The notes under the pieces were generated by a model that saw only the letters and a list, made by a program, of their open reading frames with translations, made no database searches and was not told where the DNA came from. 18,967 nt of DNA from VFJL01 sp043721435 (GTDB taxonomy: Bacteria; Pseudomonadota; Gammaproteobacteria; Burkholderiales; Nitrosomonadaceae), in assembly GCA_043721435.1 (NCBI GenBank), contig JAYSQR010000071.1:1-18967 (forward strand), given 5' to 3'. Both the position numbers and the translations under genes were made by a program. The stretch's first letter is position 1. Each line of letters opens with the position of its first letter. This document shows positions 10,434 through 18,553 of this stretch, piece by piece.

Positions 10434-12359
10434 TTATTTCTTGTCTTTCACTTCCTCAAACTCGGCATCGACCACATCACCTTCCACCGGCTTTTCACCT
10501 CCACCGCCATGCGGTTCCGATCCCGCACCGGACTGAGCCTGCTCCTGGCTATACATCTTCTCTGCCAGCTTATGCGAAGCTTCAGTCAGCGCCTGGGTTT
10601 TTGCCTCAATGGTGTCCTTACTGTCGGACTTAAACGCATCCTCGGCATCTTTTAACGCGGCTTCGATATTGAATTTTTCGTTGTCCTCCAGCTTGTCGCC
10701 ATATTCTTTCAGCGATTTTCTCACCGAATGTATCATCGCGTCACACTGATTACGGGCAGTGACCAGCTCAAGTGCTTTGTGATCCTCCTCTGCGTGGGCT
10801 TCGGCGTCTTTTACCATACGCTGGACTTCTTCATCCGACAGCCCGGAACTTGCCTGGATCTTGATCTTGTTTTCCTTGCCGGTAGCCTTGTCCTTGGCCG
10901 ATACATGCAGTATGCCGTTGGCGTCGATATCGAATACCACCTCGATTTGCGGCATGCCACGCGGTGCGGGAGGGATATCGCTCAGGTTAAACTGTCCCAG
11001 ACTCTTGTTGCCGGATGCCAGGTCCCTCTCGCCTTGCAGGACATGGATGGTCACTGCCGTCTGATTCTCGTCGGCGGTGGAGAATACCTGCTGCGCCTTG
11101 GTCGGGATGGTAGTGTTTTTCTGGATCAACTTGGTCATCACTCCACCCATGGTTTCAATGCCCAGCGATAACGGGGTGACATCCAGCAGCAGCACATCTT
11201 TTACTTCGCCTTGCAACACGCCACCCTGAATGGCTGCACCCATTGCCACAGCTTCGTCCGGATTCACATCCTTGCGCGGCTCTTTACCAAATATTTCCCT
11301 GACCTTGTCCTGCACCTTGGGCATGCGGGATTGTCCGCCCACCAGAATGATATCCTCGATGTCGGCAATGTTCACACCCGCATCCTTGATGGCGGTGCGA
11401 CAAGGTCCCACGGTACGCTCGATCAGTTCCTCTACCAGACTCTCCAGCTTGGCGCGGGTGATTTTGACCGCGAGATGCTTGGGGCCGGAGGCATCTGCCG
11501 TAATGTAGGGCAAGTTGACCTCGGTCTGCTGGCTGGATGACAGTTCGATCTTGGCTTTTTCCGCTGCGTCTTTCAGGCGTTGCAGTGCGAGCATGTCTTT
11601 TTTCAGGTCGATGCCGCTTTCTTTCTTGAATTCATCCGTGAGATATTCGATTACGCGCGAGTCAAAATCCTCGCCACCAAGAAAAGTATCGCCGTTGGTG
11701 GCCAGCACTTCGAACTGGTGCTCGCCTTCCACTTCCGCAATCTCGATGATGGAAATGTCGAAAGTACCGCCGCCCAGGTCATACACCGCCACCTTGCGGT
11801 CACCCTCTTTTTTGTCCATGCCGAAAGCCAGCGCTGCTGCAGTCGGTTCGTTAATGATGCGCTTGACTTCCAGTCCGGCGATACGCCCCGCATCCTTGGT
11901 TGCCTGGCGCTGTGAATCGTTGAAGTAGGCCGGGACAGTGATGACCGCTTCGGTAACCGGCTCACCCAGATAGTCCTCAGCAGTTTTCTTCATTTTTATC
12001 AGCACTTGCGCAGAAATTTCCGGCGGGGCAATTTTCTTGCCTCGCACTTCCACCCAGGCGTCATTGTTGTCAGCCTTGATGATGCTGTAGGGCACCATCT
12101 TGATGTCCTTCTGCACCATTTCCTCGTTGAAACGGCGACCGATCAAGCGTTTCACCGCGAACAGGGTGTTTTTCGGATTGGTGACCGCCTGCCGCTTGGC
12201 AGAAGCACCCATCAGGATTTCGCCATCTTCCGTGTAAGCAACGATGGAAGGGGTGGTACGTGCGCCCTCGGAGTTTTCTATCACCTTGGGCTTGCCGTTC
12301 TCCATCACGGCCACACACGAATTGGTGGTGCCTAGGTCAATGCCGATAATTTTTCCCAT
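10434..12359 (-). CDS. dnaK: Chaperone protein DnaK (Hsp70)
   Basis: DnaK is the ATP-driven chaperone that binds hydrophobic peptide stretches, working with DnaJ and GrpE encoded on either side. The 641-aa protein has the usual length. The nucleotide-binding domain begins MGKIIGIDLGTTNSCVAVMENG and contains the Hsp70 signatures VYDLGGGTFDISII and ILVGGQSRMPKVQ. The linker DVLLLDVTPLSLGIETMGG leads into the substrate-binding domain. The C-terminal tail is Gly-rich and ends in an acidic EFEEVKDKK, as in bacterial DnaKs. The start at 12359 has AAGGAT about 8 nt upstream. A strong heat-shock promoter match lies 36-63 bp upstream, so dnaK can be transcribed apart from grpE. Confidence 0.98.
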   Translation of the reverse strand: MGKIIGIDLGTTNSCVAVMENGKPKVIENSEGARTTPSIVAYTEDGEILMGASAKRQAVTNPKNTLFAVKRLIGRRFNEEMVQKDIKMVPYSIIKADNNDAWVEVRGKKIAPPEISAQVLIKMKKTAEDYLGEPVTEAVITVPAYFNDSQRQATKDAGRIAGLEVKRIINEPTAAALAFGMDKKEGDRKVAVYDLGGGTFDISIIEIAEVEGEHQFEVLATNGDTFLGGEDFDSRVIEYLTDEFKKESGIDLKKDMLALQRLKDAAEKAKIELSSSQQTEVNLPYITADASGPKHLAVKITRAKLESLVEELIERTVGPCRTAIKDAGVNIADIEDIILVGGQSRMPKVQDKVREIFGKEPRKDVNPDEAVAMGAAIQGGVLQGEVKDVLLLDVTPLSLGIETMGGVMTKLIQKNTTIPTKAQQVFSTADENQTAVTIHVLQGERDLASGNKSLGQFNLSDIPPAPRGMPQIEVVFDIDANGILHVSAKDKATGKENKIKIQASSGLSDEEVQRMVKDAEAHAEEDHKALELVTARNQCDAMIHSVRKSLKEYGDKLEDNEKFNIEAALKDAEDAFKSDSKDTIEAKTQALTEASHKLAEKMYSQEQAQSGAGSEPHGGGGEKPVEGDVVDAEFEEVKDKK

Positions 12360-12394
12360 GATTTGATCCTTGTGAAGGTTTATATTGATATTCG

Positions 12395-12422
12395 AAGTGG
12401 GGGTTCGGGCTGGAATTTCAAG
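12395..12422 (-). promoter_or_regulatory. Sigma-32 heat-shock promoter upstream of dnaK
   Basis: On the minus strand, CTTGAA (12422-12417) is followed after 14 nt by CCCCACTT (12402-12395). The E. coli sigma-32 consensus is CTTGAA, a 13-17 nt spacer, then CCCCATNT; only one defined base differs. It starts 3 bp after the grpE stop. Transcription would begin about 30 nt before the dnaK ATG, leaving room for the AAGGAT ribosome-binding site. This is inferred from the consensus only. Confidence 0.75.
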
Positions 12423-12425
12423 TCT

Positions 12426-13004
12426 TCAAGACTCTTTAGCTTTTGAAACCGTGACCAGTGCCGGGCGGATTACCCGGTCGTTCAGCATGTAACCTTTTTG
12501 CATCACCTGCACCACGGTGTTGGGAGTCAGGTCGGAATCTATCGCACACATGGCCTGATGCTGATGCGGATCAAATTTTGCGCCGAGCGGCTCGATCACC
12601 TTGATGTTGAATTTATTGAAAGCGGCAGCGAGTTGCTTGAGCGTCAACTCCATTCCATTCTTGAAGTTTTCTACTGTTGCATTTTCTACTGCCAGCGCGG
12701 CTTCCAGGCTGTCCATTACTGCCAGCAGCTCGGTAGAGAAATTTTCAACGGCATATTTGTGTGCGTTGGCAATATCAACCTGAGCGCGCTTGCGTATGTT
12801 CTCGGTATCAGCCTTGGCACGCAGCCAGGCATCGTGATGCTCGGCAGCATCTAGCTCGGCTTTCTTCAGCAACTGCTCCAGGCTGGGCATGGTATCCACT
12901 AACTGTTCGACTGATTTATTTTCGCTGCCTTCCGGCATGTCGTCTTCATTCATGGTTGCGGCCAATTCCGGCTGGTTTGTTTGCGGATTCTGTGGTTCTT
13001 GCAT
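12426..13004 (-). CDS. grpE: Nucleotide exchange factor GrpE
   Basis: GrpE releases ADP from DnaK, resetting the chaperone cycle, and works as a dimer. The 192-aa protein has a polar, disordered-looking N-terminus and then a long helical region (about residues 40-110, including AWLRAKADTENIRKRAQ). The C-terminal beta domain contains the family motif around FDPHQHQAM and MQKGYMLNDRVIRPALVTVSK. The start is placed at the ATG at 13004, which has AAGGAG 8 nt upstream. The longer reading from 13079 would extend into the inverted-repeat element and lacks support. It is the first gene of the heat-shock operon; dnaK follows after 66 bp. Confidence 0.96.
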   Translation of the reverse strand: MQEPQNPQTNQPELAATMNEDDMPEGSENKSVEQLVDTMPSLEQLLKKAELDAAEHHDAWLRAKADTENIRKRAQVDIANAHKYAVENFSTELLAVMDSLEAALAVENATVENFKNGMELTLKQLAAAFNKFNIKVIEPLGAKFDPHQHQAMCAIDSDLTPNTVVQVMQKGYMLNDRVIRPALVTVSKAKES

Positions 13005-13038
13005 AGTCCTCTCCTTGCTCTCCAGGTTTCCGTTTAGG

Positions 13039-13316
13039 GAACCACTGAACAAGTCCTCCGTGGAGCGCGTTGCTGGCAAAATCGGGATGATCGCAAGGCG
13101 CGCGACGCAGGTCGCAGGTCGTAGCTCGGCCTACGAGGCCAAGGAGCGCAACACAGCAAGCACCAGATTTTGCCGCAACCCTACGGGACAGGGCTTTGCA
13201 GGCGGTCTGCGGTGTCAGGCTCGTAACGAAGGGAATGGCCATTCGCGTCCTCGCCTTTCGTGCATCCCATCCCGCAAAGCCGCTGGCGCGCCCGCGTGGG
13301 ACTTGTTCAGTAGTTC
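13039..13316. mobile_element. MITE-like 278-bp element with terminal inverted repeats
   Basis: The ends are GAACCACTGAACAAGTCC (13039-13056) and, inverted, GAACTACTGAACAAGTCC (13316-13299), with 17 of 18 bases identical. Weaker similarity continues about 20 bp further inward. Inside are paired blocks GGCAAAATC (13075-13083) with GATTTTGCC (13166-13174), TCGTAG (13119-13124) with CTACGA (13131-13136), and GGCTTTGC (13192-13199) with GCAAAGCC (13274-13281). There is also a palindrome AATGGCCATT (13234-13243). No credible gene lies inside and I see no clear target duplication. A diverged half-copy occurs at 100-222. Together these suggest a non-autonomous mobile element or dispersed structured repeat. 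Its inner end is 34 bp before the grpE start, so it would form most of the grpE leader if transcription begins upstream. Confidence 0.7.
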
Positions 13317-13324
13317 TTTTGAGT

Positions 13325-13352
13325 ATGTTGTGATAGTTTTGCTGATTTCAAG
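13325..13352 (-). promoter_or_regulatory. Degenerate sigma-32-like promoter upstream of the grpE element
   Basis: CTTGAA (13352-13347 on the minus strand) is a perfect -35, followed after 14 nt by CACAACAT (13332-13325), a poor match to CCCCATNT. It lies just outside the inverted-repeat element, over 300 bp from grpE. It could be the original heat-shock promoter of grpE, now separated from it, or a chance match. The region between it and purB (13353-13447) holds a short CCGCA/TGCGG hairpin and no gene. Confidence 0.35.
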
Positions 13353-13393
13353 TCTGAAGAAAAGAATTTAGTACGCGATGCAGAGATGTTTAA

Positions 13394-13410
13394 CCGCAGA
13401 GGCGATGCGG
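13394..13410. other. Small hairpin downstream of purB
   Basis: CCGCA (13394-13398) pairs with TGCGG (13406-13410) around a 7-nt loop, about 40 bp beyond the purB stop. TTAAAC follows on the minus strand, so it is a weak candidate purB terminator. It shares the motif CGCAGAGGCG with the hairpin between dnaK and dnaJ. Confidence 0.3.
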
Positions 13411-13447
13411 CATGAAAAGCTCACATGGAAGACAGCAGTAAATTCCT

Positions 13448-14824
13448 TTACTTGCCGATGTTATACGCCAACTCTGCGGCCCTGCCAGTATAGTTTTGCG
13501 GTGTCATTTCCAGCAGGCGTGCTTTCTCAGCTTCCGGCACAGCCAAACCGGCGATGAACTGATGCAGCGCTTGTTTGGTAATGCCGCCCTTGCCGCGGGT
13601 CAATTCCTTCAGTTGCTCGTAGGGATTGGGCATGCCGTAACGGCGCATTACCGTCTGGATCGGTTCCGCCAGCACTTCCCAGGCATTCTCCAGATCCTGC
13701 ATTAACCGCTCCGGACTGGCTTCCAGTTTGCTGAGACCTTTGCTGCAGGAGTCGTATGCCAGCAGCGTGTGCCCCAGCGCCACGCCCAGGTTGCGCAATA
13801 CGGTGGAGTCGGTCAGATCACGCTGCCAGCGTGATACCGGCAGCTTCTCGCTCAGGTGCCGCAGCAATGCATTGGCGATGCCCAGATTGCCTTCCGAGTT
13901 TTCGAAATCAATCGGATTGACCTTGTGCGGCATGGTTGATGAACCGACTTCGCCTGCTTTGGTTTTTTGCTTGAAATAACCCAGCGAAATATATCCCCAC
14001 AGGTCGCGGTCTAGATCCAGCAGCACGGTGTTGACACGTGCATAAGCGTCGAGCAACTCCGCAATGGCATCGTGCGGTTCGATCTGGGTCGTATAGGGGT
14101 TGAATTCCAGGCCCAGTTTCTCGACGAAAACCTGGGCAAATTTCTCCCAGTCAAAATCCGGGTAAGCAGCGAGGTGGGCATTGTAATTGCCGACCGCGCC
14201 GTTGATTTTTCCGAGTATGGCTATGGCAGACAGCCGCTCGGCGCCGCGTTGCAGGCGGTGGACAAAGTTGGCAAGTTCCTTGCCCAGGGTGGTGGGGGTG
14301 GCGGGTTGACCATGCGTGCGGGCAAGCATCGGTACTGCCGCCAGTTGATGCGCCATTTCACTGAGTCTGGTAATGATATGTTCCAGCGCCGGCAGCAGCA
14401 CCCGGTCGCGGCTGTGCGTCAGCATCAATCCGTGGGAAAGATTATTGATGTCTTCCGAGGTGCAGGCAAAATGAATAAATTCCACGGCCGCGGCGACTTC
14501 GGCATTCTGCATCAGACGTTGCTTGAGCCAGTATTCGATGGCTTTGACGTCGTGATTGGTGCGGCCTTCAATAATCTTGACTGCTTCCGCATCAGCTTCG
14601 GAGAAATTCGTTACCAGATCGTCGAGTTGCGCGATGGTGCTGGCGGAAAACACCGGCACCTCGCTGATGGCAGATTCCCGGCTTAACGCTTTGAACCACT
14701 CGATTTCAATCTGCGCACGATAACGGATCAGCGCATATTCACTGAAACAAGGCCGTAGTGCCGCAACTTTGCCGTGATAGCGGCCATCAAGGGGAGACAG
14801 GGCAGTGAGAGGAGATGGATTCAT
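13448..14824 (-). CDS. purB: Adenylosuccinate lyase
   Basis: PurB acts twice in purine synthesis, releasing fumarate from SAICAR to give AICAR and from adenylosuccinate to give AMP. The 458-aa protein matches the E. coli type (456 aa). It has H171 in ARTHGQPATP, the region TSEDINNLSHG (122-132), and the fumarase/aspartase-family signature SSTMPHKVNPIDFENSEGN (295-313) with S295. H171 and S295 carry the same numbers as the catalytic residues of the E. coli enzyme. The start is the ATG at 14824 (MNPSPLTALSPLDGRY), where homologues begin. The longer reading begins with GTG at 14857 and adds 11 unlikely residues. The ribosome-binding site is weak. In E. coli purB follows nudJ-mnmA-hflD; here a divergent yibF-type gene lies between mnmA and purB. 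Confidence 0.97.
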   Translation of the reverse strand: MNPSPLTALSPLDGRYHGKVAALRPCFSEYALIRYRAQIEIEWFKALSRESAISEVPVFSASTIAQLDDLVTNFSEADAEAVKIIEGRTNHDVKAIEYWLKQRLMQNAEVAAAVEFIHFACTSEDINNLSHGLMLTHSRDRVLLPALEHIITRLSEMAHQLAAVPMLARTHGQPATPTTLGKELANFVHRLQRGAERLSAIAILGKINGAVGNYNAHLAAYPDFDWEKFAQVFVEKLGLEFNPYTTQIEPHDAIAELLDAYARVNTVLLDLDRDLWGYISLGYFKQKTKAGEVGSSTMPHKVNPIDFENSEGNLGIANALLRHLSEKLPVSRWQRDLTDSTVLRNLGVALGHTLLAYDSCSKGLSKLEASPERLMQDLENAWEVLAEPIQTVMRRYGMPNPYEQLKELTRGKGGITKQALHQFIAGLAVPEAEKARLLEMTPQNYTGRAAELAYNIGK

Positions 14825-14902
14825 ATTCTTGATTCTGCTGATTACGCATTTTAACACAGGTAATTAGGCTTCCGACTTATGCCATACAGTAGCAAAAATC
14901 GG

Positions 14903-14908
14903 TATAAT
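14903..14908 (+). promoter_or_regulatory. Probable -10 box for the yibF-type gene
   Basis: A perfect TATAAT lies 35 bp before the yibF-type start in the 119-bp gap from purB. I see no good -35 at 16-18 bp upstream, so the promoter may be activator-dependent or simply weak at -35. Confidence 0.5.
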
Positions 14909-14943
14909 CCGCGGTTCGATTAGACTGCTAGCAAAGGAATACC

Positions 14944-15552
14944 ATGAAGCTTGTCGGATCGCTCACCAGCCCTTACGTGCGCAAAGCGCGTATCGTCCTG
15001 GCGGAAAAACGCATCAATTACACTTTCGAAGTGGATGTTCCGTGGAACGCGGACAGCCAGGTACCGGATTACAATCCGTTAGGCAAGGTGCCGGTGCTGA
15101 TCATGGAAGACGGAACTCCGTTGTACGACTCGCGCGTGATCGTCGAGTATCTTGACAACATCAGCCCCGTATCGCGTTTGATTCCAGAGTCCAACCGGCA
15201 CCGCATCATGGTCAAGCGCTGGGAGGTGCTGGCAGATGGGGTCAGCGATGCCGCCGCCACGATTTTTCTGGAACGCAAGCGTCCTGCCGTCCAGCAGAGT
15301 CAGGAATGGATCATGCGCCAGCAGCAGAAGGTCACGCGAGGTCTGGAAGCAGCCGCCCACGAACTGGGCACTAAAAAATGGTGCAACGGCAGTGCCTACA
15401 CGCTGGCTGATGTCGCACTGGGCTGCACGCTGGGTTATCTGACTTTTCGTTTCCCCGAAGTCGAATGGCGCACCGCCTTCCCCAATCTTGCCGATCTTGC
15501 CGACAAGCTGGAAAAAAGAGCGTCATTCGTGGAAACGGCGCCCAAAGGATAA
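14944..15552 (+). CDS. yibF: Glutathione S-transferase family protein, YibF-like
   Basis: The 202-aa protein has the two-domain GST fold. It has an N-terminal thioredoxin-like domain (about residues 1-75, MKLVGSLTSPYVRKARI, with the cis-proline block NPLGKVPVLI and then DSRVIVEYLD) and an all-helical C-terminal domain. It follows E. coli YibF along its length, for example ADGVSDAA and ERKRPAVQQSQEW. The active-site region has Ser/Tyr rather than a Cys. The natural substrate is unknown for this group. The start has AAAGGA 7 nt upstream. It is transcribed alone, divergent from purB and convergent with mnmA (30 bp apart). It is also similar to stringent starvation protein A, but the match to YibF is closer. 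Confidence 0.88.
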   Translation: MKLVGSLTSPYVRKARIVLAEKRINYTFEVDVPWNADSQVPDYNPLGKVPVLIMEDGTPLYDSRVIVEYLDNISPVSRLIPESNRHRIMVKRWEVLADGVSDAAATIFLERKRPAVQQSQEWIMRQQQKVTRGLEAAAHELGTKKWCNGSAYTLADVALGCTLGYLTFRFPEVEWRTAFPNLADLADKLEKRASFVETAPKG

Positions 15553-15582
15553 TTACTGGTCGCACGCAAGAAAGCGCCCCCC

Positions 15583-16662
15583 TTATCCTGCAATTACCCC
15601 CCCTCCCAGACATATCTTGCTCTCGTAAACCACCACTGATTGCCCCGGCGTCACCGCCCATTGCGGCTGGGCGAATTCGACGTCACACCGGTCGCCGCCA
15701 AGATACGTGATGAAGCAAGGAGCATCCGGCTGGCGATAACGGATCTTGGCAGCATAGACCCAGTTGCAGTGGGGCGATTGCCCACTGATCCATGTCAGGT
15801 CGGCAGCGCTGAGCGTGGGACGGAATAATGCAGGATGATCGTGACCCTGCACCACGATCAAAATATTTTTTGACATATTCTTGCCGACCACGAACCACGG
15901 CTCGCCAGCGCCGTCCCTGGTTCCGCCGATACCGAGTCCCTGCCGCTGGCCGATGGTGTAATACATCAGACCGATATGCTTCCCCACCACTGCGCCCTCC
16001 GGAGTCTGTATTTCTCCCGGCTCATGCGGCAGATAGCGATTGAGAAATTCCCGGAACGGACGCTCGCCGATAAAACAGATTCCGGTGCTGTCTTTCTTGG
16101 CAGAATTCGGCAAGCCGTGATCCCGGGCAATTTTGCGCACGTCGCGCTTGTAAAGATGGCCGATAGGAAACAGCGTGCCGGCTAGCTGCGCCTGGTTCAG
16201 GCGATAAAGAAAGTAACTCTGATCCTTGGTTCCGTCCTCGCCTTTCAGCAACTGAAATACACCGTTTATTTCGCGCACCTGCGCGTAATGGCCGGTGGCA
16301 ATATGTTTGGCACCAAGACTGAGCGCGTGATCAAGAAATGCTTTGAACTTGATTTCCGCGTTGCATAATACGTCCGGGTTGGGTGTGCGTCCCGCTTTGT
16401 ATTCAGCAAGAAACTGACTGAACACCCGCTCCTTGTATTCGGTGGAGAAATTCACCGCCTCCAGCGGAATGCCGATAATGTCCGCCACCGACGCGGCGTC
16501 GATCAGATCCTGGCGAGAGGAACAGTATTCATCAGTGTCATCGTCCTCCCAATTTTTCATGAACAGGCCGACCACGTCGTAGCCTTGCTGTTTCAGCAGC
16601 AATGCCGCAACGGACGAATCGACTCCGCCCGACATCCCGACTACCACGCGCTGTTTGCTCAT
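15583..16662 (-). CDS. mnmA: tRNA-specific 2-thiouridylase MnmA
   Basis: MnmA inserts sulfur at position 2 of wobble U34 in tRNA-Lys, -Glu and -Gln, using ATP and sulfur relayed from IscS through TusE. The 359-aa protein starts MSKQRVVVGMSGGVDSSVA, with the PP-loop SGGVDSS at residues 11-17. It contains the two catalytic cysteines C100 (in NPDVLCNAEIKF) and C196 (in DSTGICFIGERPF), the tRNA-recognition region, and a C-terminal beta-barrel. All key residues are present. The start is 4 bp after the nudJ stop, without a strong ribosome-binding site, suggesting translational coupling to nudJ. The C-terminal codons contain a run of 7 G (coding strand). hflD, which follows mnmA in E. coli, is absent. 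Confidence 0.97.
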   Translation of the reverse strand: MSKQRVVVGMSGGVDSSVAALLLKQQGYDVVGLFMKNWEDDDTDEYCSSRQDLIDAASVADIIGIPLEAVNFSTEYKERVFSQFLAEYKAGRTPNPDVLCNAEIKFKAFLDHALSLGAKHIATGHYAQVREINGVFQLLKGEDGTKDQSYFLYRLNQAQLAGTLFPIGHLYKRDVRKIARDHGLPNSAKKDSTGICFIGERPFREFLNRYLPHEPGEIQTPEGAVVGKHIGLMYYTIGQRQGLGIGGTRDGAGEPWFVVGKNMSKNILIVVQGHDHPALFRPTLSAADLTWISGQSPHCNWVYAAKIRYRQPDAPCFITYLGGDRCDVEFAQPQWAVTPGQSVVVYESKICLGGGVIAG

Positions 16663-16666
16663 CGTT

Positions 16667-17113
16667 TCAATCGCAATGGGTAAGGATATCCAGAGGATAA
16701 TGTTTGCCTGCCAAATGATCCTCGATGCACTGCATCACCAGCGGACTGCGGTGACGCGGGATCAATTCGCGGATTTCATCCAGACTGAACCATGCCGCGC
16801 GCAGTATGCCGTCATCCAGCGTGCGCTCAGGGTCGTAGCCGGCGACCGAACCGGCAAAGGCAAAGCGCAGATAAATGACATCGTTGGCACGGGAGTGCCA
16901 GCGATAAATACCCAGCAGCCATTGCGGAACGAAGGTATACCCGGTTTCTTCCAGGGTTTCCCGGATCGCGCCCTGAATGATCGATTCATCAGGTTCCCAG
17001 TGCCCTGCCGGCTGATTGAACAATTCGCCGCCAGTGGTTTGCTCTTCCACCAGCAGGTACTTCCCGTCCTGCTCGATGACTGCTGCAACCGTGACATTCG
17101 GTTTCCAGATCAT
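16667..17113 (-). CDS. nudJ: Nudix hydrolase NudJ (phosphatase NudJ type)
   Basis: The 148-aa protein has a complete Nudix box at residues 37-59 (GHWEPDE, then RETLEETGY). It aligns with E. coli NudJ from the start (MIWKPNVTVAAVIEQDGKYLLVEE) through NQPAGHWEPDES to the C-terminal RSPLVMQCIEDHLAGKHYPL. E. coli NudJ hydrolyses nucleoside di- and triphosphates and the thiamine precursor HMP-PP. The start is set at the ATG at 17113 with GGAA upstream; the longer reading begins with TTG at 17149 and is unlikely. It stops 4 bp before mnmA, as in the nudJ-mnmA operon of E. coli. It is divergent from icd, 184 bp away. Confidence 0.93.
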   Translation of the reverse strand: MIWKPNVTVAAVIEQDGKYLLVEEQTTGGELFNQPAGHWEPDESIIQGAIRETLEETGYTFVPQWLLGIYRWHSRANDVIYLRFAFAGSVAGYDPERTLDDGILRAAWFSLDEIRELIPRHRSPLVMQCIEDHLAGKHYPLDILTHCD

Positions 17114-17297
17114 GCCGCTATTCCGTGAGTGCGTGCCCAACCGGCGCAAGCCAGCATTCTAGCGCCTTGATCAGGAGAAAGGAACAAACTGCGTTGGCTC
17201 TTATCCCCGAAACACGGGTAAAATGCAGCATCTTTTCTTGCCTTGCCAAACACTGGCTCCACGCATTGCCGACTTGCCAATCACTTAGGGAGACACC

Positions 17298-18548
17298 ATG
17301 TATCAGCACATCACGCCGCCAGCCGAGGGTGAAAAAATCCGTGTCAACGCGGACTTTTCCCTGAATGTACCCGACCATCCGGTCATTCCATACATCGAGG
17401 GCGATGGCATCGGTGTAGATATTACTCCGGTGATGCAGAAAGTGGTCGATGCGGCAGTAGCCAAAGCCTACGCCGGCAAGCGCAAAATTTCCTGGATGGA
17501 AATCTATGCCGGTGAAAAATCCACCCGCGTCTACGGCGAGAATGTATGGTTGCCGGAGGAAACGCTGCAGGCCGCAAAAGAGTATGTGGTTTCGATCAAG
17601 GGACCATTGACCACACCGGTGGGCGGCGGCATCCGCTCGATCAATGTAGCGTTGCGCCAGGAGCTGGATCTGTACGTGTGTTTGCGGCCAGTGCGTTATT
17701 TCCAAGGGGTGCCAAGCCCAGTGAAACAGCCGGAGAAAACCGACATGGTTATTTTTCGCGAGAACTCGGAAGATATTTATGCCGGCATTGAATGGGAAGC
17801 GGGTTCGGATAAAGCGAAAAAGCTGATCGACTTCCTGATGAAAGACATGGGGGTCACCAAAATACGCTTTCCGCAGACATCCGGCATCGGCATCAAGCCG
17901 GTATCCAGCGAGGGTAGCGAGCGTCTGGTGCGCCGGGCAATCCAGTATGCGATCGACAACCGGCGCAAATCGGTTACGCTGGTGCACAAGGGCAACATCA
18001 TGAAATTCACCGAAGGGGCCTTCAAGAACTGGGGATACGCCTTGGCGGCAAGAGAATTTGGTGCCGAATTGCTTGATGGCGGGCCATGGATGAAGCTGCC
18101 GGCGGACAAGGGCGGGATTGTCATCAAGGACGTGATCGCCGACGCATTTCTGCAGCAGATTCTGTTGCGGCCGGAAGAATACGATGTGATCGCCACACTG
18201 AATCTGAACGGCGACTACATCTCCGATGCCCTGGCGGCACAGGTGGGCGGTATCGGTATCGCGCCGGGTGCGAACCTCAGCGATTCGATTGCGATATTCG
18301 AGGCAACTCATGGCACCGCACCCAAATACGCCGGCAAGGATCAGGTCAATCCCGGGTCTATTATCCTGTCGGCGGAAATGATGCTACGGCACATGGGCTG
18401 GATTGAGGCTGCCGACCTGATAATCCGGGCGGTGGAGAAAACCATCCAGGACAAAATCGTGACCTATGATTTCGCGCGGCAGATGACCGATGCGCAAAAA
18501 GTATCATGCTCGGCATTCGGTCAGGCGCTGGTCGAACGCATGGAATAA
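17298..18548 (+). CDS. icd: NADP-dependent isocitrate dehydrogenase
   Basis: This enzyme oxidatively decarboxylates isocitrate to 2-oxoglutarate in the TCA cycle, producing NADPH. The 416-aa protein equals E. coli Icd in length and layout. S114 in GGGIRSINVALR corresponds to the serine that AceK phosphorylates in E. coli (S113), so control by AceK is possible if that kinase is present. K343 and Y344 in HGTAPKYAG are the residues linked to NADP rather than NAD use. The metal-binding aspartates lie in LNLNGDYISDALAA. AGGGAG at 17287-17292 precedes the ATG. A TAAAAT at 17219-17224 is a weak -10 candidate. A strong hairpin follows the stop. It is divergent from nudJ. Confidence 0.98.
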   Translation: MYQHITPPAEGEKIRVNADFSLNVPDHPVIPYIEGDGIGVDITPVMQKVVDAAVAKAYAGKRKISWMEIYAGEKSTRVYGENVWLPEETLQAAKEYVVSIKGPLTTPVGGGIRSINVALRQELDLYVCLRPVRYFQGVPSPVKQPEKTDMVIFRENSEDIYAGIEWEAGSDKAKKLIDFLMKDMGVTKIRFPQTSGIGIKPVSSEGSERLVRRAIQYAIDNRRKSVTLVHKGNIMKFTEGAFKNWGYALAAREFGAELLDGGPWMKLPADKGGIVIKDVIADAFLQQILLRPEEYDVIATLNLNGDYISDALAAQVGGIGIAPGANLSDSIAIFEATHGTAPKYAGKDQVNPGSIILSAEMMLRHMGWIEAADLIIRAVEKTIQDKIVTYDFARQMTDAQKVSCSAFGQALVERME

Positions 18549-18553
18549 AAAAA

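Noticed and set aside
12889..13371. 160-codon open frame on the plus strand through the inverted-repeat element
   Set aside because: It overlaps grpE in antisense and runs through inverted repeats. The translation has no recognisable domain.
17118..18311. 397-codon open frame on the minus strand
   Set aside because: It lies opposite icd, whose protein is certain. The frame's translation is rich in His, Gln and Cys and resembles no family.
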